Source of the DNA: Curtobacterium oceanosedimentum
GTDB lineage: Bacteria > Actinomycetota > Actinomycetes > Actinomycetales > Microbacteriaceae
Length of the DNA: 64,000 bases
Assembly: GCF_020297365.1 (NCBI RefSeq)
Contig: NZ_JAIXIG010000006.1
Location: 62,001 to 126,000 of the forward strand
Reading direction: 5' to 3'
Below, in pieces: positions 25,899-34,480 of the stretch. The notes beneath the pieces are model-generated. The model was not told the origin of the DNA and ran no database searches. It saw only the letters and a list, made by a program, of their open reading frames with translations. Numbering within the stretch: position 1 is the first letter of the stretch; each line of letters opens with the position of its first letter. The position numbers and the translations under genes were made by a program.

Positions 25899-26282
25899 GT
25901 AGACTGCGCCGCCGCCGACTGTCCCCTCGAGGCTGACGATGCCGTCGGCGGAACGACCGGCCTCAGTCCTGATCTCTCAGACCTTGCTGCTTCCGGAGCG
26001 ACTGAGGGAGGCCCGACAGGACTTGCGGACTACGCAACCTCGCCGGGGCCGCACACGGTCACCGGTGCGCTCGGGGCGATTGCTTCTTCCGCAGTCGTCG
26101 GCGCAGCTACAGGAGGTGCGACTGCTGGAGGGCCGAAGTGGCGCAACTCTGACGGACACAATGCGTCGAACCGAGCGTCGAGCGGTACCCCCCCGTGGCG
26201 TCGAGCGAAACGACCTCCTTCATCTCCATCTGCACGGTTCGAGCGACTGCCGACTGCCGACTGCCGGCAGCCGCAAACGTAG
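25899..26282 (+). pseudogene. orphan toxin-tail fragment (RHS C-terminal remnant)
   Basis: The frame is open from just after a TAA at 25896 to a TAG at 26280 with no start codon. The sequence (GLSPDLSDLAASGATEGG, GLADYATSPGPHTVTGALGA, IASSAVVGAATGGATAGGPK, WRNSDGHNASNRASSGTPP) is glycine/alanine-rich, like the tip of the intact RHS protein. It then passes into a polar segment. It is followed at once by a short immunity-like ORF. RHS loci often carry such displaced tips downstream of the main gene, so this is read as a leftover cassette. Toxin family unknown. Confidence 0.45.
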
Positions 26283-26395
26283 GAGTGCTGATGAGTAGGT
26301 TCATCGGGAGAATTGAGCAGCTCGTCGCCCTGCTTCACAGCATGCAAGAGGTCGACTTCGCAAAGGCGCTCGAAGTGGACGTGATCTCCCTCCGC
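26223..26395 (+). repeat. duplicated segment, copy A (truncated immunity gene start)
   Basis: It is closely similar to 27163-27321, with shared blocks CTGCACGGTTCGA, GTAGGAGTGCTGATG, GTAGGTTCATCGGGAGAAT, GACTTCGCAAAGGCG and GTGATCTCCCTCCGC. The similarity spans the end of one frame, the ribosome-binding site and the start of the following gene. Confidence 0.7.
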
Positions 26396-26404
26396 GCGTT
26401 GTGA
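26291..26404 (+). pseudogene. truncated copy of the 99-residue immunity-like gene
   Basis: Thirty-seven codons from MSRFIGRIEQLVALLHSMQE to DVISLRAL and a TGA match the first third of the protein encoded at 27217-27516, about 27 of the 36 aligned residues being the same. The rest of the gene is missing. The AGGAG ribosome-binding site is retained. It is a remnant of a second toxin/immunity cassette. Confidence 0.6.
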
Positions 26405-26538
26405 ACGAGATAGCTCGGCCCAGCGGTGACGCTTCGAAAGTCGACCTCAGCAGGACCTTCTGGAGCGGCGTTATCGGAGGGACTGAAGGACCAGACGTGC
26501 ACAAGCCGACCGGCCGGCACCGAGGATAGAGTTCTCTC

Positions 26539-27006
26539 GTGAGCGCTCCCGCGGAAGATCACGTGCCGGCCCGAGTGACCCGTCCGCGAAAGAGTCGCGC
26601 CCGAATGAGACGGGAACGCTTGAGTGCCGTGGCTATCCTTTTTCTGGTGATCGGTATCCCGGTCATCGTCTTCGGATTCGGCCCGTCGATCCTCGGGTGG
26701 TATGACGACGGGCATCGCATTGAAGTTGTTTGCAACGTCCGGTCTGCGGAGGCGAGTATTTCGTCTTCACGATCCGCCAAAGGTGCAGGAGGTTCGGAAC
26801 CGCAAGTTGCTTTCGATACTGACTGCGGCAACCTCCTCTACCTAGACGGTATCGATAGATCCAACATGAAGCAGGTGGCTTCCACAATCGATGCCGGTGA
26901 AGACTATCGATTCGAAGTCGGGGCGGGCTCCTACAATCTGCGTTCGGTTCTCGGCGTTCTGAAGGTGGCCCCTACGATCTACAGATATGCAGAAGTGCGC
27001 GAATAG
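26539..27006 (+). CDS. hypothetical single-pass membrane protein
   Basis: The 155-residue protein starts at GTG (MSAPAEDHVPARV). It has a basic N-terminus, one membrane helix (LSAVAILFLVIGIPVIVFGF, about residues 28-47) and an extracytoplasmic domain. The domain contains WYDDGHRIEVVCNVRSAEAS, SEPQVAFDTDCGNLLYLDG and FEVGAGSYNLRSVLGVLKV, with two cysteines that could pair. Its codon use is visibly less GC-rich than that of flanking housekeeping genes, in line with the surrounding cassette remnants. It may be an immunity protein or an unrelated envelope protein; no family is assigned. Confidence 0.6.
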   Translation: MSAPAEDHVPARVTRPRKSRARMRRERLSAVAILFLVIGIPVIVFGFGPSILGWYDDGHRIEVVCNVRSAEASISSSRSAKGAGGSEPQVAFDTDCGNLLYLDGIDRSNMKQVASTIDAGEDYRFEVGAGSYNLRSVLGVLKVAPTIYRYAEVRE

Positions 27007-27162
27007 TTCAGCGGGCTATTCGGCGAGCTTACGGTGCGGCATCCCCACGGGGACCGGGAAGGTGGCCCACACACCGGCAACGTGCGACGGTGCGATCGCG
27101 CCGCATCGGTCGTTGCGAGATACGATCGACCCTGGTGGCGCGGCGCGGATCCTCATCACCGG

Positions 27163-27321
27163 TCTCCGTCTGCACGGTTCGATCGACAGTCGACGGCCGC
27201 TATCGTAGGAGTGCTGATGCGTAGGTTCATCGGGAGAATCGAGCAGTTCGTCCCGCTGCTTCTCAAGATGCAGGAGGTGGACTTCGCAAAGGCGTTCGAA
27301 CTGGATGTGATCTCCCTCCGC
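27163..27321 (+). repeat. duplicated segment, copy B (intact immunity-like gene start)
   Basis: This is the partner of 26223-26395. It covers the ribosome-binding site and the first 35 codons of the gene at 27217. Confidence 0.7.
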
Positions 27322-27516
27322 AGCGGGAACAGGGAACGACGCATCAGGGCTCTGGCTGATGTTGAAGGAATGCTTCGCGAGGGCTCGGGCACGTTGGCGG
27401 ACCGCTACGTCACTGCTGATGATGGTTCCCCAGACGTGGAGCGATCCCGATTGTTTCGTCATCTCGTGGTCAGGATCAGGTCCGAGGCAGCAATCCGTCG
27501 CAGGCTGCGACTCTGA
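27217..27516 (+). CDS. small cytosolic protein, candidate orphan immunity protein
   Basis: The 99-residue, charged, mainly helical protein begins MRRFIGRIEQFVPLLLKMQE and continues with VDFAKAFELDVISLRSGNRE. A middle RRIRALADVEGMLREGSGTL and a basic end (IRSEAAIRRRLRL) follow. The ATG follows TAGGAG at good spacing. A truncated copy of the same gene lies 926 bases upstream, which is the pattern of accumulated immunity genes in RHS toxin loci. The sequence just upstream is open in two frames and may be the end of a lost toxin tip. No family is recognised. Confidence 0.6.
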   Translation: MRRFIGRIEQFVPLLLKMQEVDFAKAFELDVISLRSGNRERRIRALADVEGMLREGSGTLADRYVTADDGSPDVERSRLFRHLVVRIRSEAAIRRRLRL

Positions 27517-27653
27517 GCTGAGTGAAACAACACGAGGATGGACAGGCTGTTGCGCACTCGTCGATGCGAAGGGGACCGTCCTTGTCCAAGTGCTCGACCC
27601 GTTCCGTGACCGCAACGCGTCCGAGCCCAGAACAGCGGACTGGAGGTGGATGA

Positions 27654-28445
27654 TTGACTCATCGAGTGCGCCGTTACCGTCCGGTTGACCGAACGGGGGT
27701 CGTCGGCAGCATCACGCTGATCACCTTCACAACTGCCGTCGCGTTCTTCTTCGGACTGCAACAGCTGACGTTTCCGGCCGTCTTGGCGAACGTGCTGCTC
27801 GCCGTCGCCGTTTCTGGCTTCCTGGGGTTCATCGGTTCAGGGTGGGCGATGGTCGGCCTTGCGGTTGCGTTCTTCGGAGGGCCTCTTGCAACCACGTTCG
27901 TGCTCGTGGGCGCGCAGCTGTCGATCCAGACCTGGTTCATGAGCCTCATCGCCGGATGGACGCTCGGAGCACTCGTCCGGCGGCACGTCGACAAGGGACT
28001 CCCGGGCCTTGACCGAAGCTCCGGACCCGCATTGCAGTGGTGGATACGCGGTCGGCAATACGTGCAGAACGCCCCGACAGCGGCTCAAGTAGAGGCGAAG
28101 GTCCGTGCCCTCGACGGGCGTGCACGGACGCTGGTCGTCGTGGTCGATGAGGCTCGTCGAATCGACGTGTGTGGTGATGCCACACGGGAGATCATCGTGT
28201 TCAGGACAGAGGACGTGACCGACGAGGAGCGTTGGCAGGTTCCGCTCGGCAGCACGGTCGATGCGTCCGACACCGTCGAGGTCGCCATGGGGAACGTTGC
28301 CGCTCCTGTCGCGCGAGGCCTCACTTTGAACGTCGAAGCGGCGTGGCGGGTTGTCGGAGAGTTCCTTGCGGGGAAGGAGGCCGATGGTGTCGCAGGATCG
28401 ATGCGCGGTGAAGAAGTGTTGAGTGTTCGGCCTCGGCTGCCGTGA
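27654..28445 (+). CDS. membrane protein with cytosolic Imm1-like C-terminal domain
   Basis: The 263-residue protein starts at a TTG preceded by GGAGG. Residues up to about 110 hold three to four hydrophobic segments (GVVGSITLITFTTAVAFFFG, VLANVLLAVAVSGFLGFIG, WAMVGLAVAFFGGPLATTFV). The rest is soluble, with RTLVVVVDEARRIDVCGDA, FRTEDVTDEERWQVPLG and a closing helix LNVEAAWRVVGEFLAGKEA. That order of strands and a final helix resembles Imm1-type immunity domains, but the resemblance is by eye and weak. The upstream 27517-27653 gap contains a short frame (GTVLVQVLDPFRDRN) that may be a remnant. Position suggests an immunity or accessory role in the toxin locus. Confidence 0.6.
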   Translation: MTHRVRRYRPVDRTGVVGSITLITFTTAVAFFFGLQQLTFPAVLANVLLAVAVSGFLGFIGSGWAMVGLAVAFFGGPLATTFVLVGAQLSIQTWFMSLIAGWTLGALVRRHVDKGLPGLDRSSGPALQWWIRGRQYVQNAPTAAQVEAKVRALDGRARTLVVVVDEARRIDVCGDATREIIVFRTEDVTDEERWQVPLGSTVDASDTVEVAMGNVAAPVARGLTLNVEAAWRVVGEFLAGKEADGVAGSMRGEEVLSVRPRLP

Positions 28446-28655
28446 TCGCCGGGGTGGTTCTGCGTGCTTCCCCGAAGGCACAGCTGACCTCGGTGCGGAA
28501 AGGAGCACAGTAGGACATGAGTTCGCCGAGATTGCGCAAGGGGATCGACTCTCAAATTGCCGGACTCGTCGGCTCGAGCACAGGACTGATGTTCGACCAT
28601 GTTGTCCCGGCGCGGAGCGCGGGACAGCCAGGACGACGAGAGAGCTGAAGTGGTG

Positions 28656-28967
28656 ATGTTGAGACGAAGGAGTGGGCGGGACGAGGTCGTCGCGCTGTGC
28701 AACGAGGTGGCCGGATTCCTCAGTCGGATGGGGGCTCGGGAAGCGGAGGGCTTCTACCTCCGCCAGGCCGAGGCGCTTCGTGTCGAGGAAGCGTGGCTTG
28801 CTCGGCGGCGGATCTACCGAAGGATCTACTCTGCGTCGAACTCGGGTGCAGGTGGCATGGGTGACATGTTCGTCATCACGCCTGACGGCGCGGGCGATGT
28901 CTCTGCGACCGAAGCGTTCCAGCGGTCGCACTCCGCGCTGCTGCGAGCAACGCGCACGTTCCCGTGA
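28656..28967 (+). CDS. small protein resembling a DUF6966-type immunity domain
   Basis: The 103-residue protein from the ATG at 28656 contains DEVVALCNEVAGFLSRMGAR, EGFYLRQAEALRVEEAWLAR, RRIYRRIYSASNSGAGGMGD and MFVITPDGAG. The pattern of a helix, then an arginine-rich helix, a glycine turn ending in G-D and a hydrophobic strand resembles small immunity-associated domains such as DUF6966; this is recognition from memory and needs a profile search. The gap 28446-28655 holds only a 43-codon frame (MSSPRLRKGIDSQIAGLV) with a fair GGAAAGGAG site, too weak to call. Confidence 0.55.
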   Translation: MLRRRSGRDEVVALCNEVAGFLSRMGAREAEGFYLRQAEALRVEEAWLARRRIYRRIYSASNSGAGGMGDMFVITPDGAGDVSATEAFQRSHSALLRATRTFP

Positions 28968-29007
28968 TGGACTCGCTGTTCCAGCGCTGAAACGGGCTCG
29001 GCTGAAC

Positions 29008-29289
29008 ATGACCTTGTCGGAATTGCTCGGGAGACTCGACGACCACGCCGCCGAGGACGCCGCGTCGGCTGTGCAGATAGCCGTCGTACGCTCTGCCCTC
29101 GTCGCCGCGTCTGAGCAGGCGCCCGATCATCCGGCGCACCGCAACGGGATACAGGGCGCTGCCCGCCTTGTTTCCGACACGTGGCCCTACGAGAGTGAGC
29201 TGGGAGCACTGGTGTTGGCCTTCTCCGAAGCGGTGCGACGCGAAGGTGGCCCGCACCGCACGACAGGATTCGGGGCTGCAGTCGAATGA
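29008..29289 (+). CDS. small helical hypothetical protein, last gene of the toxin/immunity region
   Basis: The 93-residue acidic protein starts MTLSELLGRLDDHAAEDAAS and continues QIAVVRSALVAASEQAPDH and SDTWPYESELGALVLAFSEA. It has no signal peptide or membrane helix. It may be another immunity-type protein by neighbourhood, but nothing diagnostic is visible. Beyond it, 29290-29437 holds no gene. Confidence 0.5.
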   Translation: MTLSELLGRLDDHAAEDAASAVQIAVVRSALVAASEQAPDHPAHRNGIQGAARLVSDTWPYESELGALVLAFSEAVRREGGPHRTTGFGAAVE

Positions 29290-29437
29290 CCCAGGACCGA
29301 ACGGCTCGCACCGTCAGCTCCGCACACAGCAGCGACGGCTCGTCTCGCTTCCTCGAGGGCATCGACCTACCGGTGTCGCGAGTCGTGTTCGAGACGTCCG
29401 ACTGCCGGGACGCGCCATCGGTTCGACGTCAGCGTGG

Positions 29438-30031
29438 TCAGCGCCCGAACACCCGCACGAACTCGCCCCACTGCGCGGGCGCCCGCTGCTCGAGCCATGC
29501 GCAGAACTCGGGGTAGACAGCATCGATCGCCATGACGGTGATCACGCCACGCTGGCCGTGCACCTTGATGTCCAGGCCTCCGAACCGGTTCGTGGTCGGA
29601 CGGATGCGATTGATCGCCGCCGGGTCGACGGTCCGCGCGGCACGGAACATCGGCGTCACGACCAGCTGCGAGTCGTACGCCTCGATGCGTCGGCGCTTCT
29701 GCCCGACGCCGAGGTAGACGAACAGGAGCCCGAAGAGCACCATGCCGACGGCGGCGATGAGCATGCCGATCGCGTCGGGGTCGTCGAGCAGGGTGAGCGT
29801 GATCAGGAAGAAGAACCCACCCACGACGATGACGACGATCCCGACGATCCGGAGCAGCAGGTAGTTCCACCGGCGAGCTCGGACCGTGAACAGGACGCCG
29901 TGGGCCTCGTCGCCCACCACAGTGGACGGTGGTCGCTTCCGGTCACTCTGGCGGACGAGCGCGCTGACAGCGGCCGGGATGGCAATCATGGCCGCCACGG
30001 CGATCACGACCGGCGACAGGTTGATGTTCAC
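29438..30031 (-). CDS. hypothetical membrane protein with C-terminal PH-like region
   Basis: The 197-residue protein from a GTG gives VNINLSPVVIAVAAMIAIPA, an N-terminal hydrophobic helix. A short cytosolic stretch (RKRPPSTVVGDEAHGV) follows, and then two membrane helices (YLLLRIVGIVVIVVGGFFFL and IGMLIAAVGMVLFGLLFVYL). A soluble C-terminal domain contains RRRIEAYDSQLVVTPMFRA and GGLDIKVHGQRGVITVMAID, which could be a small PH-like fold. A longer upstream frame is antisense to the lipoprotein gene and is not credible. Function unknown. It points away from the putative secretion genes. Confidence 0.6.
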   Translation of the reverse strand: MNINLSPVVIAVAAMIAIPAAVSALVRQSDRKRPPSTVVGDEAHGVLFTVRARRWNYLLLRIVGIVVIVVGGFFFLITLTLLDDPDAIGMLIAAVGMVLFGLLFVYLGVGQKRRRIEAYDSQLVVTPMFRAARTVDPAAINRIRPTTNRFGGLDIKVHGQRGVITVMAIDAVYPEFCAWLEQRAPAQWGEFVRVFGR

Positions 30032-30284
30032 CGGCCCGTCCCCGTGCAGGCGTGCAGACGTCGTCGTTCGGAGGGCGCGCAGCCCTGGTCCCCCTGGATC
30101 ATGCGAGCACCGTACCAGCGCCCTGTGGAGAGCAGCGGGCGACGACCCGGATGACCTATGTTGGATTTCAGTCGCTGCATGTGGCCCGAACGGGGGTCGT
30201 TCCCGGGGCGGACCGGCCCGGACCTGTCGCCGTTCAGCAACTAGCATCGACGTGCTCGACGATTCTCTTGGGGGGAAGACCGTG

Positions 30285-33041
30285 ATGAACCAGCGTGCCG
30301 GGAACACCGGAGCACGACGGACCGGACGACGGATCGCGGGGACGGTCGCCGTCACGGGGATCGCTGCGCTGGTGCTCGCCGGCTGCACCTCCGACGACAA
30401 GGCCGTGACCGATCCCTCGCGGGTGCTGCAGACCGTCGACACGCGGCTCGCCGCGGACGGCTCGATCACGTCGATCTCGGACACCGCGATCTCGGTCGCG
30501 GGTACGGAGTCCTCGTCGGCGACGACCGAGCACGACCCCGCGAAGGCGGCGGGCGACCTGCCACTGCGCATCACGACGCAGTACTCGACCGAGAAGAAGA
30601 CCGGCACGGACCTCGCCGACCTCGACGGGTACTCGGGCCGGGTGTCGATCGACCTGACGATCGAGAACCTGACGGTCACGTCGAAGAACCTGACCTACGA
30701 CGTCGCTGGCACGTCGCGTTCGACCCCGGCGCTCGTGGGCGCTCCGTTCAGCATCGCAGCGTCGACCGTGCTGACGGGAACCGCCGCCGACCGCGTCGTC
30801 ACGGACTCGGCGGACTCCGGCGCCTCGACCGACGGTGTCGTGAGCACCAACGAGGACGGCGACGCGGTCGTCCAGTGGGGCCGGTTGCTCGCCCCGCCCA
30901 CCTCCGGTGCGAGCAGCACGCTGCACCTCGTCGCCGACGTGCAGGACTTCGCCGCGCCGACCATCGACGTCGCGGCACAGCCGGGCTTGTCGACGGACCT
31001 GTCCTCGACGGGTGTCGTGAACGCCGCATTCGGGTCCGACAGCGACTCGGAACTCGCGCTGCAGCGCCGCACGATCGACCTCATCTCGCAGGTCAACGAA
31101 GTGTTGGCGCGCGCCGGTGGCACCATCACCGAGGTCCGCTCGAACCTCGAGACCACGTCAGAGACCCTCGGTGTCAGGACTGCCGAGCGCCTGAAGGAGA
31201 GCAGCTCCTCACTGGCCAGCACGATGCAGTCGCTGTCCGGACAGCTCGGCTCGCTGAACAGCGATCTCGGCGCCACGGTCGAGGCCACGCAGTCGACGGT
31301 GCTGCAGCAGCTCCAGCAGACCACCACGAGCCTCGACGGTCTGCTCGGCGACACGTCCGCGACCGCGCCGGCAACGGTGCTCGACGGCAACGGGTGCGCC
31401 GCGACGCCCAAGACCCCGTCCTCGGACGGCAGCGTCTACGGCAACCTCCTCCGCGTCTCGGCGCAGCTCACCGGCTACGCCGATGCCAGCGAGGCGTGCA
31501 AGCAGCAGGTGAGCGCACAGCTCGCGGGCGCCGTCGGTCCGGCATCGCCGGACGCGGCGACGTGCGCCCCTCAGGAGGCCCGTGGTTCGTTGACCTGCGC
31601 CCTCTGGGAATCCTCGCGCGCGGTGAGCACCTCGCTGATCGGTCTGGTCAGCACCGGGCAGCAGCTCGCCGACCAGCTCGACCCCAAGCTCGCGGACACG
31701 GCGATCGAGCAGTCCGACGCCCTGCGCGCCACGCTCGTCGAGATCGACACCGCGGTGCGGGCCCTCGGCAGCGACGGCACCGGTGAGGTCGCACGGACCC
31801 TGCAGGCGTTGCAGGACCTCCGCGACCAGACCGCCGACGACCTCGGCCCCGTCCGCGATGCCGTCACGACGGTGAACCGCCAGGCGCTCGCAGCACGCGG
31901 ACTGGTGGGCAACGCGGAGGACGGACTGTTCAGCACCTCGATGCAGGCACAGAACCGCGAGGTCGCGGACCAGCTCTGCGCCCTCGCGGCGACCGACCAG
32001 CTCGATGCCGAGCAGGCGGACGTGCTGCGCGGGTACCTGACCGCCACGCCGTGCCCCGGCGCCGAGGAGGGCACCACGCTGCAGCCCGCAGGCCGCTTCG
32101 ACACCCCGATGGACGAACGCCTGACGGACCAGGCGGAGCAGTGGGACGCCGTGATCGCGGCGACCGACCTCCGCTCCGCGACCGGCATCGGTGGCGCGGT
32201 CACGACGTTGTCGGACGACATCGACGCGCTCGACGACGGCATCGCCGACGTGCGCCGAGCGGTGCGCGAGGACGGCGGCTCGGTCGAAGGAGCGGCCCGG
32301 GAGCTCCAGGAGCTCGTCGAGCAGGCGACGGAGTCGAGCGCCGTGGTCGGGACGCAGCTGACGGCGATCAGCACGCAGCAGACGGAACTGCAGGACGCCG
32401 TCCGCAAGGCCTTCGCCGATGCCTCCACCCAGTCCGAGAAGGACGTCCAGGAGATCATCGACCAGCAGGTGCGGCAGGTCAGCGAGACGGCGAACGGCAG
32501 TCGTGATGCCGTCATCTCGGCCTTCGACAAGTCGATCGCCGGTCTCCGGTCCACCTCGGGCGAGGTCACGAAGGACTCGAAGGGCACGATCGACGAGCAG
32601 CGGGGAACCCTGGAGCAGGAAGGCTCCGAGCTGGCGTCAGCCGTCGACCGCCAGACGGCGTCGAGCCTCGAGCAGATCGCTGCGAGCACGAGCGCCTCGA
32701 CGCGCGACGTGCAGGGCGCGTCGACGCTGCTCACGGGCGACCTGAACCGGGTGATGCTCGACCTCGGTGACCGCAAGGTGAACGGCTCCGGCATCCTCGG
32801 CGCGATGGCCACGAGCGCGGCGAAGTCCGACTCCGCCGACTACCAGCTCGCCCTGGCATCGCAGAACGCCGCCGGGTACGCGAACGTCCGCGCCGAGGAC
32901 GTCGCGGGGATCCTAATCCAGCAGGAACAGTTCCGCGCCTCGCTCGACGCCGCGACGACGCTCCCGGCGTTCCAGCTCGAGGTGCCGGCCAGCGCGACGT
33001 CGACCACGCTGTACAGCTTCCGGATCGGAGCGGACCGATGA
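30285..33041 (+). CDS. large coiled-coil lipoprotein upstream of the EssC-like ATPase
   Basis: The 918-residue protein has a lipoprotein signal: basic ARRTGRRIAG, hydrophobic TVAVTGIAALVL and lipobox LAGC with Cys at residue 34. An N-terminal beta-rich domain follows (VSIDLTIENLTVTSKNLTYD). Long helical, coiled-coil-like stretches then run from about residue 250 to 860 (RSNLETTSETLGVRTAERLK, STMQSLSGQLGSLNSDLGAT, TLSDDIDALDDGIADVRRAV, EIIDQQVRQVSETANGSRDA). A short soluble end has TLYSFRIGADR. The ATG at 30285 follows GGGGGAAG, and a TAGCAT -10-like element is about 40 bases upstream. Its stop overlaps the next gene (ATGA). The layout recalls YhgE/EsaA-like extracellular stalks of type VII systems, but without their flanking membrane helices. 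Homology is unproven. Confidence 0.75.
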   Translation: MNQRAGNTGARRTGRRIAGTVAVTGIAALVLAGCTSDDKAVTDPSRVLQTVDTRLAADGSITSISDTAISVAGTESSSATTEHDPAKAAGDLPLRITTQYSTEKKTGTDLADLDGYSGRVSIDLTIENLTVTSKNLTYDVAGTSRSTPALVGAPFSIAASTVLTGTAADRVVTDSADSGASTDGVVSTNEDGDAVVQWGRLLAPPTSGASSTLHLVADVQDFAAPTIDVAAQPGLSTDLSSTGVVNAAFGSDSDSELALQRRTIDLISQVNEVLARAGGTITEVRSNLETTSETLGVRTAERLKESSSSLASTMQSLSGQLGSLNSDLGATVEATQSTVLQQLQQTTTSLDGLLGDTSATAPATVLDGNGCAATPKTPSSDGSVYGNLLRVSAQLTGYADASEACKQQVSAQLAGAVGPASPDAATCAPQEARGSLTCALWESSRAVSTSLIGLVSTGQQLADQLDPKLADTAIEQSDALRATLVEIDTAVRALGSDGTGEVARTLQALQDLRDQTADDLGPVRDAVTTVNRQALAARGLVGNAEDGLFSTSMQAQNREVADQLCALAATDQLDAEQADVLRGYLTATPCPGAEEGTTLQPAGRFDTPMDERLTDQAEQWDAVIAATDLRSATGIGGAVTTLSDDIDALDDGIADVRRAVREDGGSVEGAARELQELVEQATESSAVVGTQLTAISTQQTELQDAVRKAFADASTQSEKDVQEIIDQQVRQVSETANGSRDAVISAFDKSIAGLRSTSGEVTKDSKGTIDEQRGTLEQEGSELASAVDRQTASSLEQIAASTSASTRDVQGASTLLTGDLNRVMLDLGDRKVNGSGILGAMATSAAKSDSADYQLALASQNAAGYANVRAEDVAGILIQQEQFRASLDAATTLPAFQLEVPASATSTTLYSFRIGADR

Positions 33042-34444
33042 GCGACCAGACGATCGACGAGGCCGAGGGAGCGGAGGCGGGGCGTGCGCGCAACCGTCGC
33101 CCGCTGGTGATCATCGCCATCGCGGTGCTCCTCGTCGCCGCGGTGGTCGCCGCCGTCCTGACCTTCCGGGCGGTCGGCAGCAGCACGCCCGCCGAGGCCG
33201 TCCCGGCCACGGTTCCCGTGCGGATCGCCGTCGAGGACGTCCCCGCCGCCACGAAGATCGGCGTCGTCGTCACCCTGGGTGACGGCGAGGGGTCCGAGTG
33301 GAACGAAGCGGCGCAGGGCGCGCTGGTCGCCGAGCGGCGACTGGCGCTCGGCGGGACGGACATCGCCCTCGTCACGAAGAACGACGGCGGGACGTCCGCC
33401 GGCGCGAAGGCAGCGGTGCGCTCCCTGGTGGGGAGCGGGGTCGCGGGCATCGTCGTCGCTTCGTCGGGCACGCACGTCTCCGGTGCCCTCAGCGCCGCGG
33501 CCGCGGAGGGCGTCCCGGTCGTGCTGCCGTACGCAACCGCCGAGAAGGACTCCTGGTCGACCGCCCCGGCGGCCGACTCGATCAGCGCCGCCATGACCGC
33601 GGCGCTCGGCGACGCCGAGTCACCGCTCCTGGTGGACCTCGGCGGCGGTGCGCCCGCAGGCCTCCGGGTCGCGCACGTCCTCGACGGCGACGCCACCGCC
33701 GACACCACGGCGCTCGCCGAGACCATCGCCTCGCGGACCGGTGCGGCCAGCGCGGGCGACGGCGCCGAGGAAGCCGCGGACGCTGAGCCGGCGGCCGAGC
33801 CGGACTCCGACGCGGTCGTCGTCAGCGGTTCCGCGCAACGACAGGGCGCCCTCGTGGCGGCGCTGCAGGCCGCCGACGTCACCGTGCCGGTCGTCCTCAC
33901 CCCGGATGCGACGAGCCCGGCCTTCGGCTCCGCCCTCGTGGACGCGGGGGGCAGCCTCAGCGGCTCCTTCCGCACGGTCGGCGTGGCCACCGACGACGCT
34001 CGTGCGCTCTCCTCGGACGCCGAAGGTCGAGCGATGTCCGCGTTCCTCGGTGGCGTCCGGGTCCTCGCAGACGACACGGACGCGCAGAACCTGACGGGTG
34101 ACCGTCCGTTCTCGGCGGTGGCCGGAGCGGCGGACTCGCGCAGTCACGACGCCGTGATCGCCCTGGTCCGCGCGGTCGGCGCGGCGGAGAGTGCCGAGCC
34201 TTCCGAGGTGACCGACGCCCTCGCCGCGCTGGACCTCGACTCCGCAGCCGGCATCGCCGGTCCGGCGCTCGACTTCACGCGGCAGCAGGCGCTCGGTGCG
34301 CGCGCGACGGTGCTGGCGGCCTCGGCACAGCAGCTCGGTCTCCGACCCGGCGACGCCGGCGCTGCTGGTTCCGGTGACGCATCCGGCGACGATGCGGTCG
34401 GATCCGCTTCGCTGGTGTGGTTCGAGGACTCCACCGCCCGCTGA
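33038..34444 (+). CDS. membrane-anchored type-1 periplasmic-binding-like protein
   Basis: The 468-residue protein has a short cytosolic N-terminus, one membrane helix (PLVIIAIAVLLVAAVVAAVL, about residues 23-42) and an extracytoplasmic domain. The domain is built like the amino-acid/amide-binding type I receptors: IGVVVTLGDGEGSEWNEAAQ, GALVAERRLALGGTDIALVT, AVRSLVGSGVAGIVVASSG, GVPVVLPYATAEKD, HDAVIALVRAVG. There is no transporter permease or ATPase partner nearby, and the protein is anchored rather than lipid-modified. It overlaps the lipoprotein gene (ATGA) and precedes the EssC-like gene by 36 bases. A sensing or scaffolding role in the exporter is inferred. Confidence 0.75.
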   Translation: MSDQTIDEAEGAEAGRARNRRPLVIIAIAVLLVAAVVAAVLTFRAVGSSTPAEAVPATVPVRIAVEDVPAATKIGVVVTLGDGEGSEWNEAAQGALVAERRLALGGTDIALVTKNDGGTSAGAKAAVRSLVGSGVAGIVVASSGTHVSGALSAAAAEGVPVVLPYATAEKDSWSTAPAADSISAAMTAALGDAESPLLVDLGGGAPAGLRVAHVLDGDATADTTALAETIASRTGAASAGDGAEEAADAEPAAEPDSDAVVVSGSAQRQGALVAALQAADVTVPVVLTPDATSPAFGSALVDAGGSLSGSFRTVGVATDDARALSSDAEGRAMSAFLGGVRVLADDTDAQNLTGDRPFSAVAGAADSRSHDAVIALVRAVGAAESAEPSEVTDALAALDLDSAAGIAGPALDFTRQQALGARATVLAASAQQLGLRPGDAGAAGSGDASGDDAVGSASLVWFEDSTAR

Positions 34445-34480
34445 CCCATCAACGCACGACCCCGAGGAGGACACGCGACC

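Noticed and set aside
28517..28648. 43-codon frame beginning MSSPRLRKG with a fair ribosome-binding site
   Set aside because: Too short, no recognisable features, overlaps another open frame; no independent support.
33038..34444. Solute-binding protein of an amino-acid ABC importer
   Set aside because: The fold fits, but no permease or importer ATPase is linked. The protein is anchored by a helix and its gene overlaps the coiled-coil lipoprotein gene instead.
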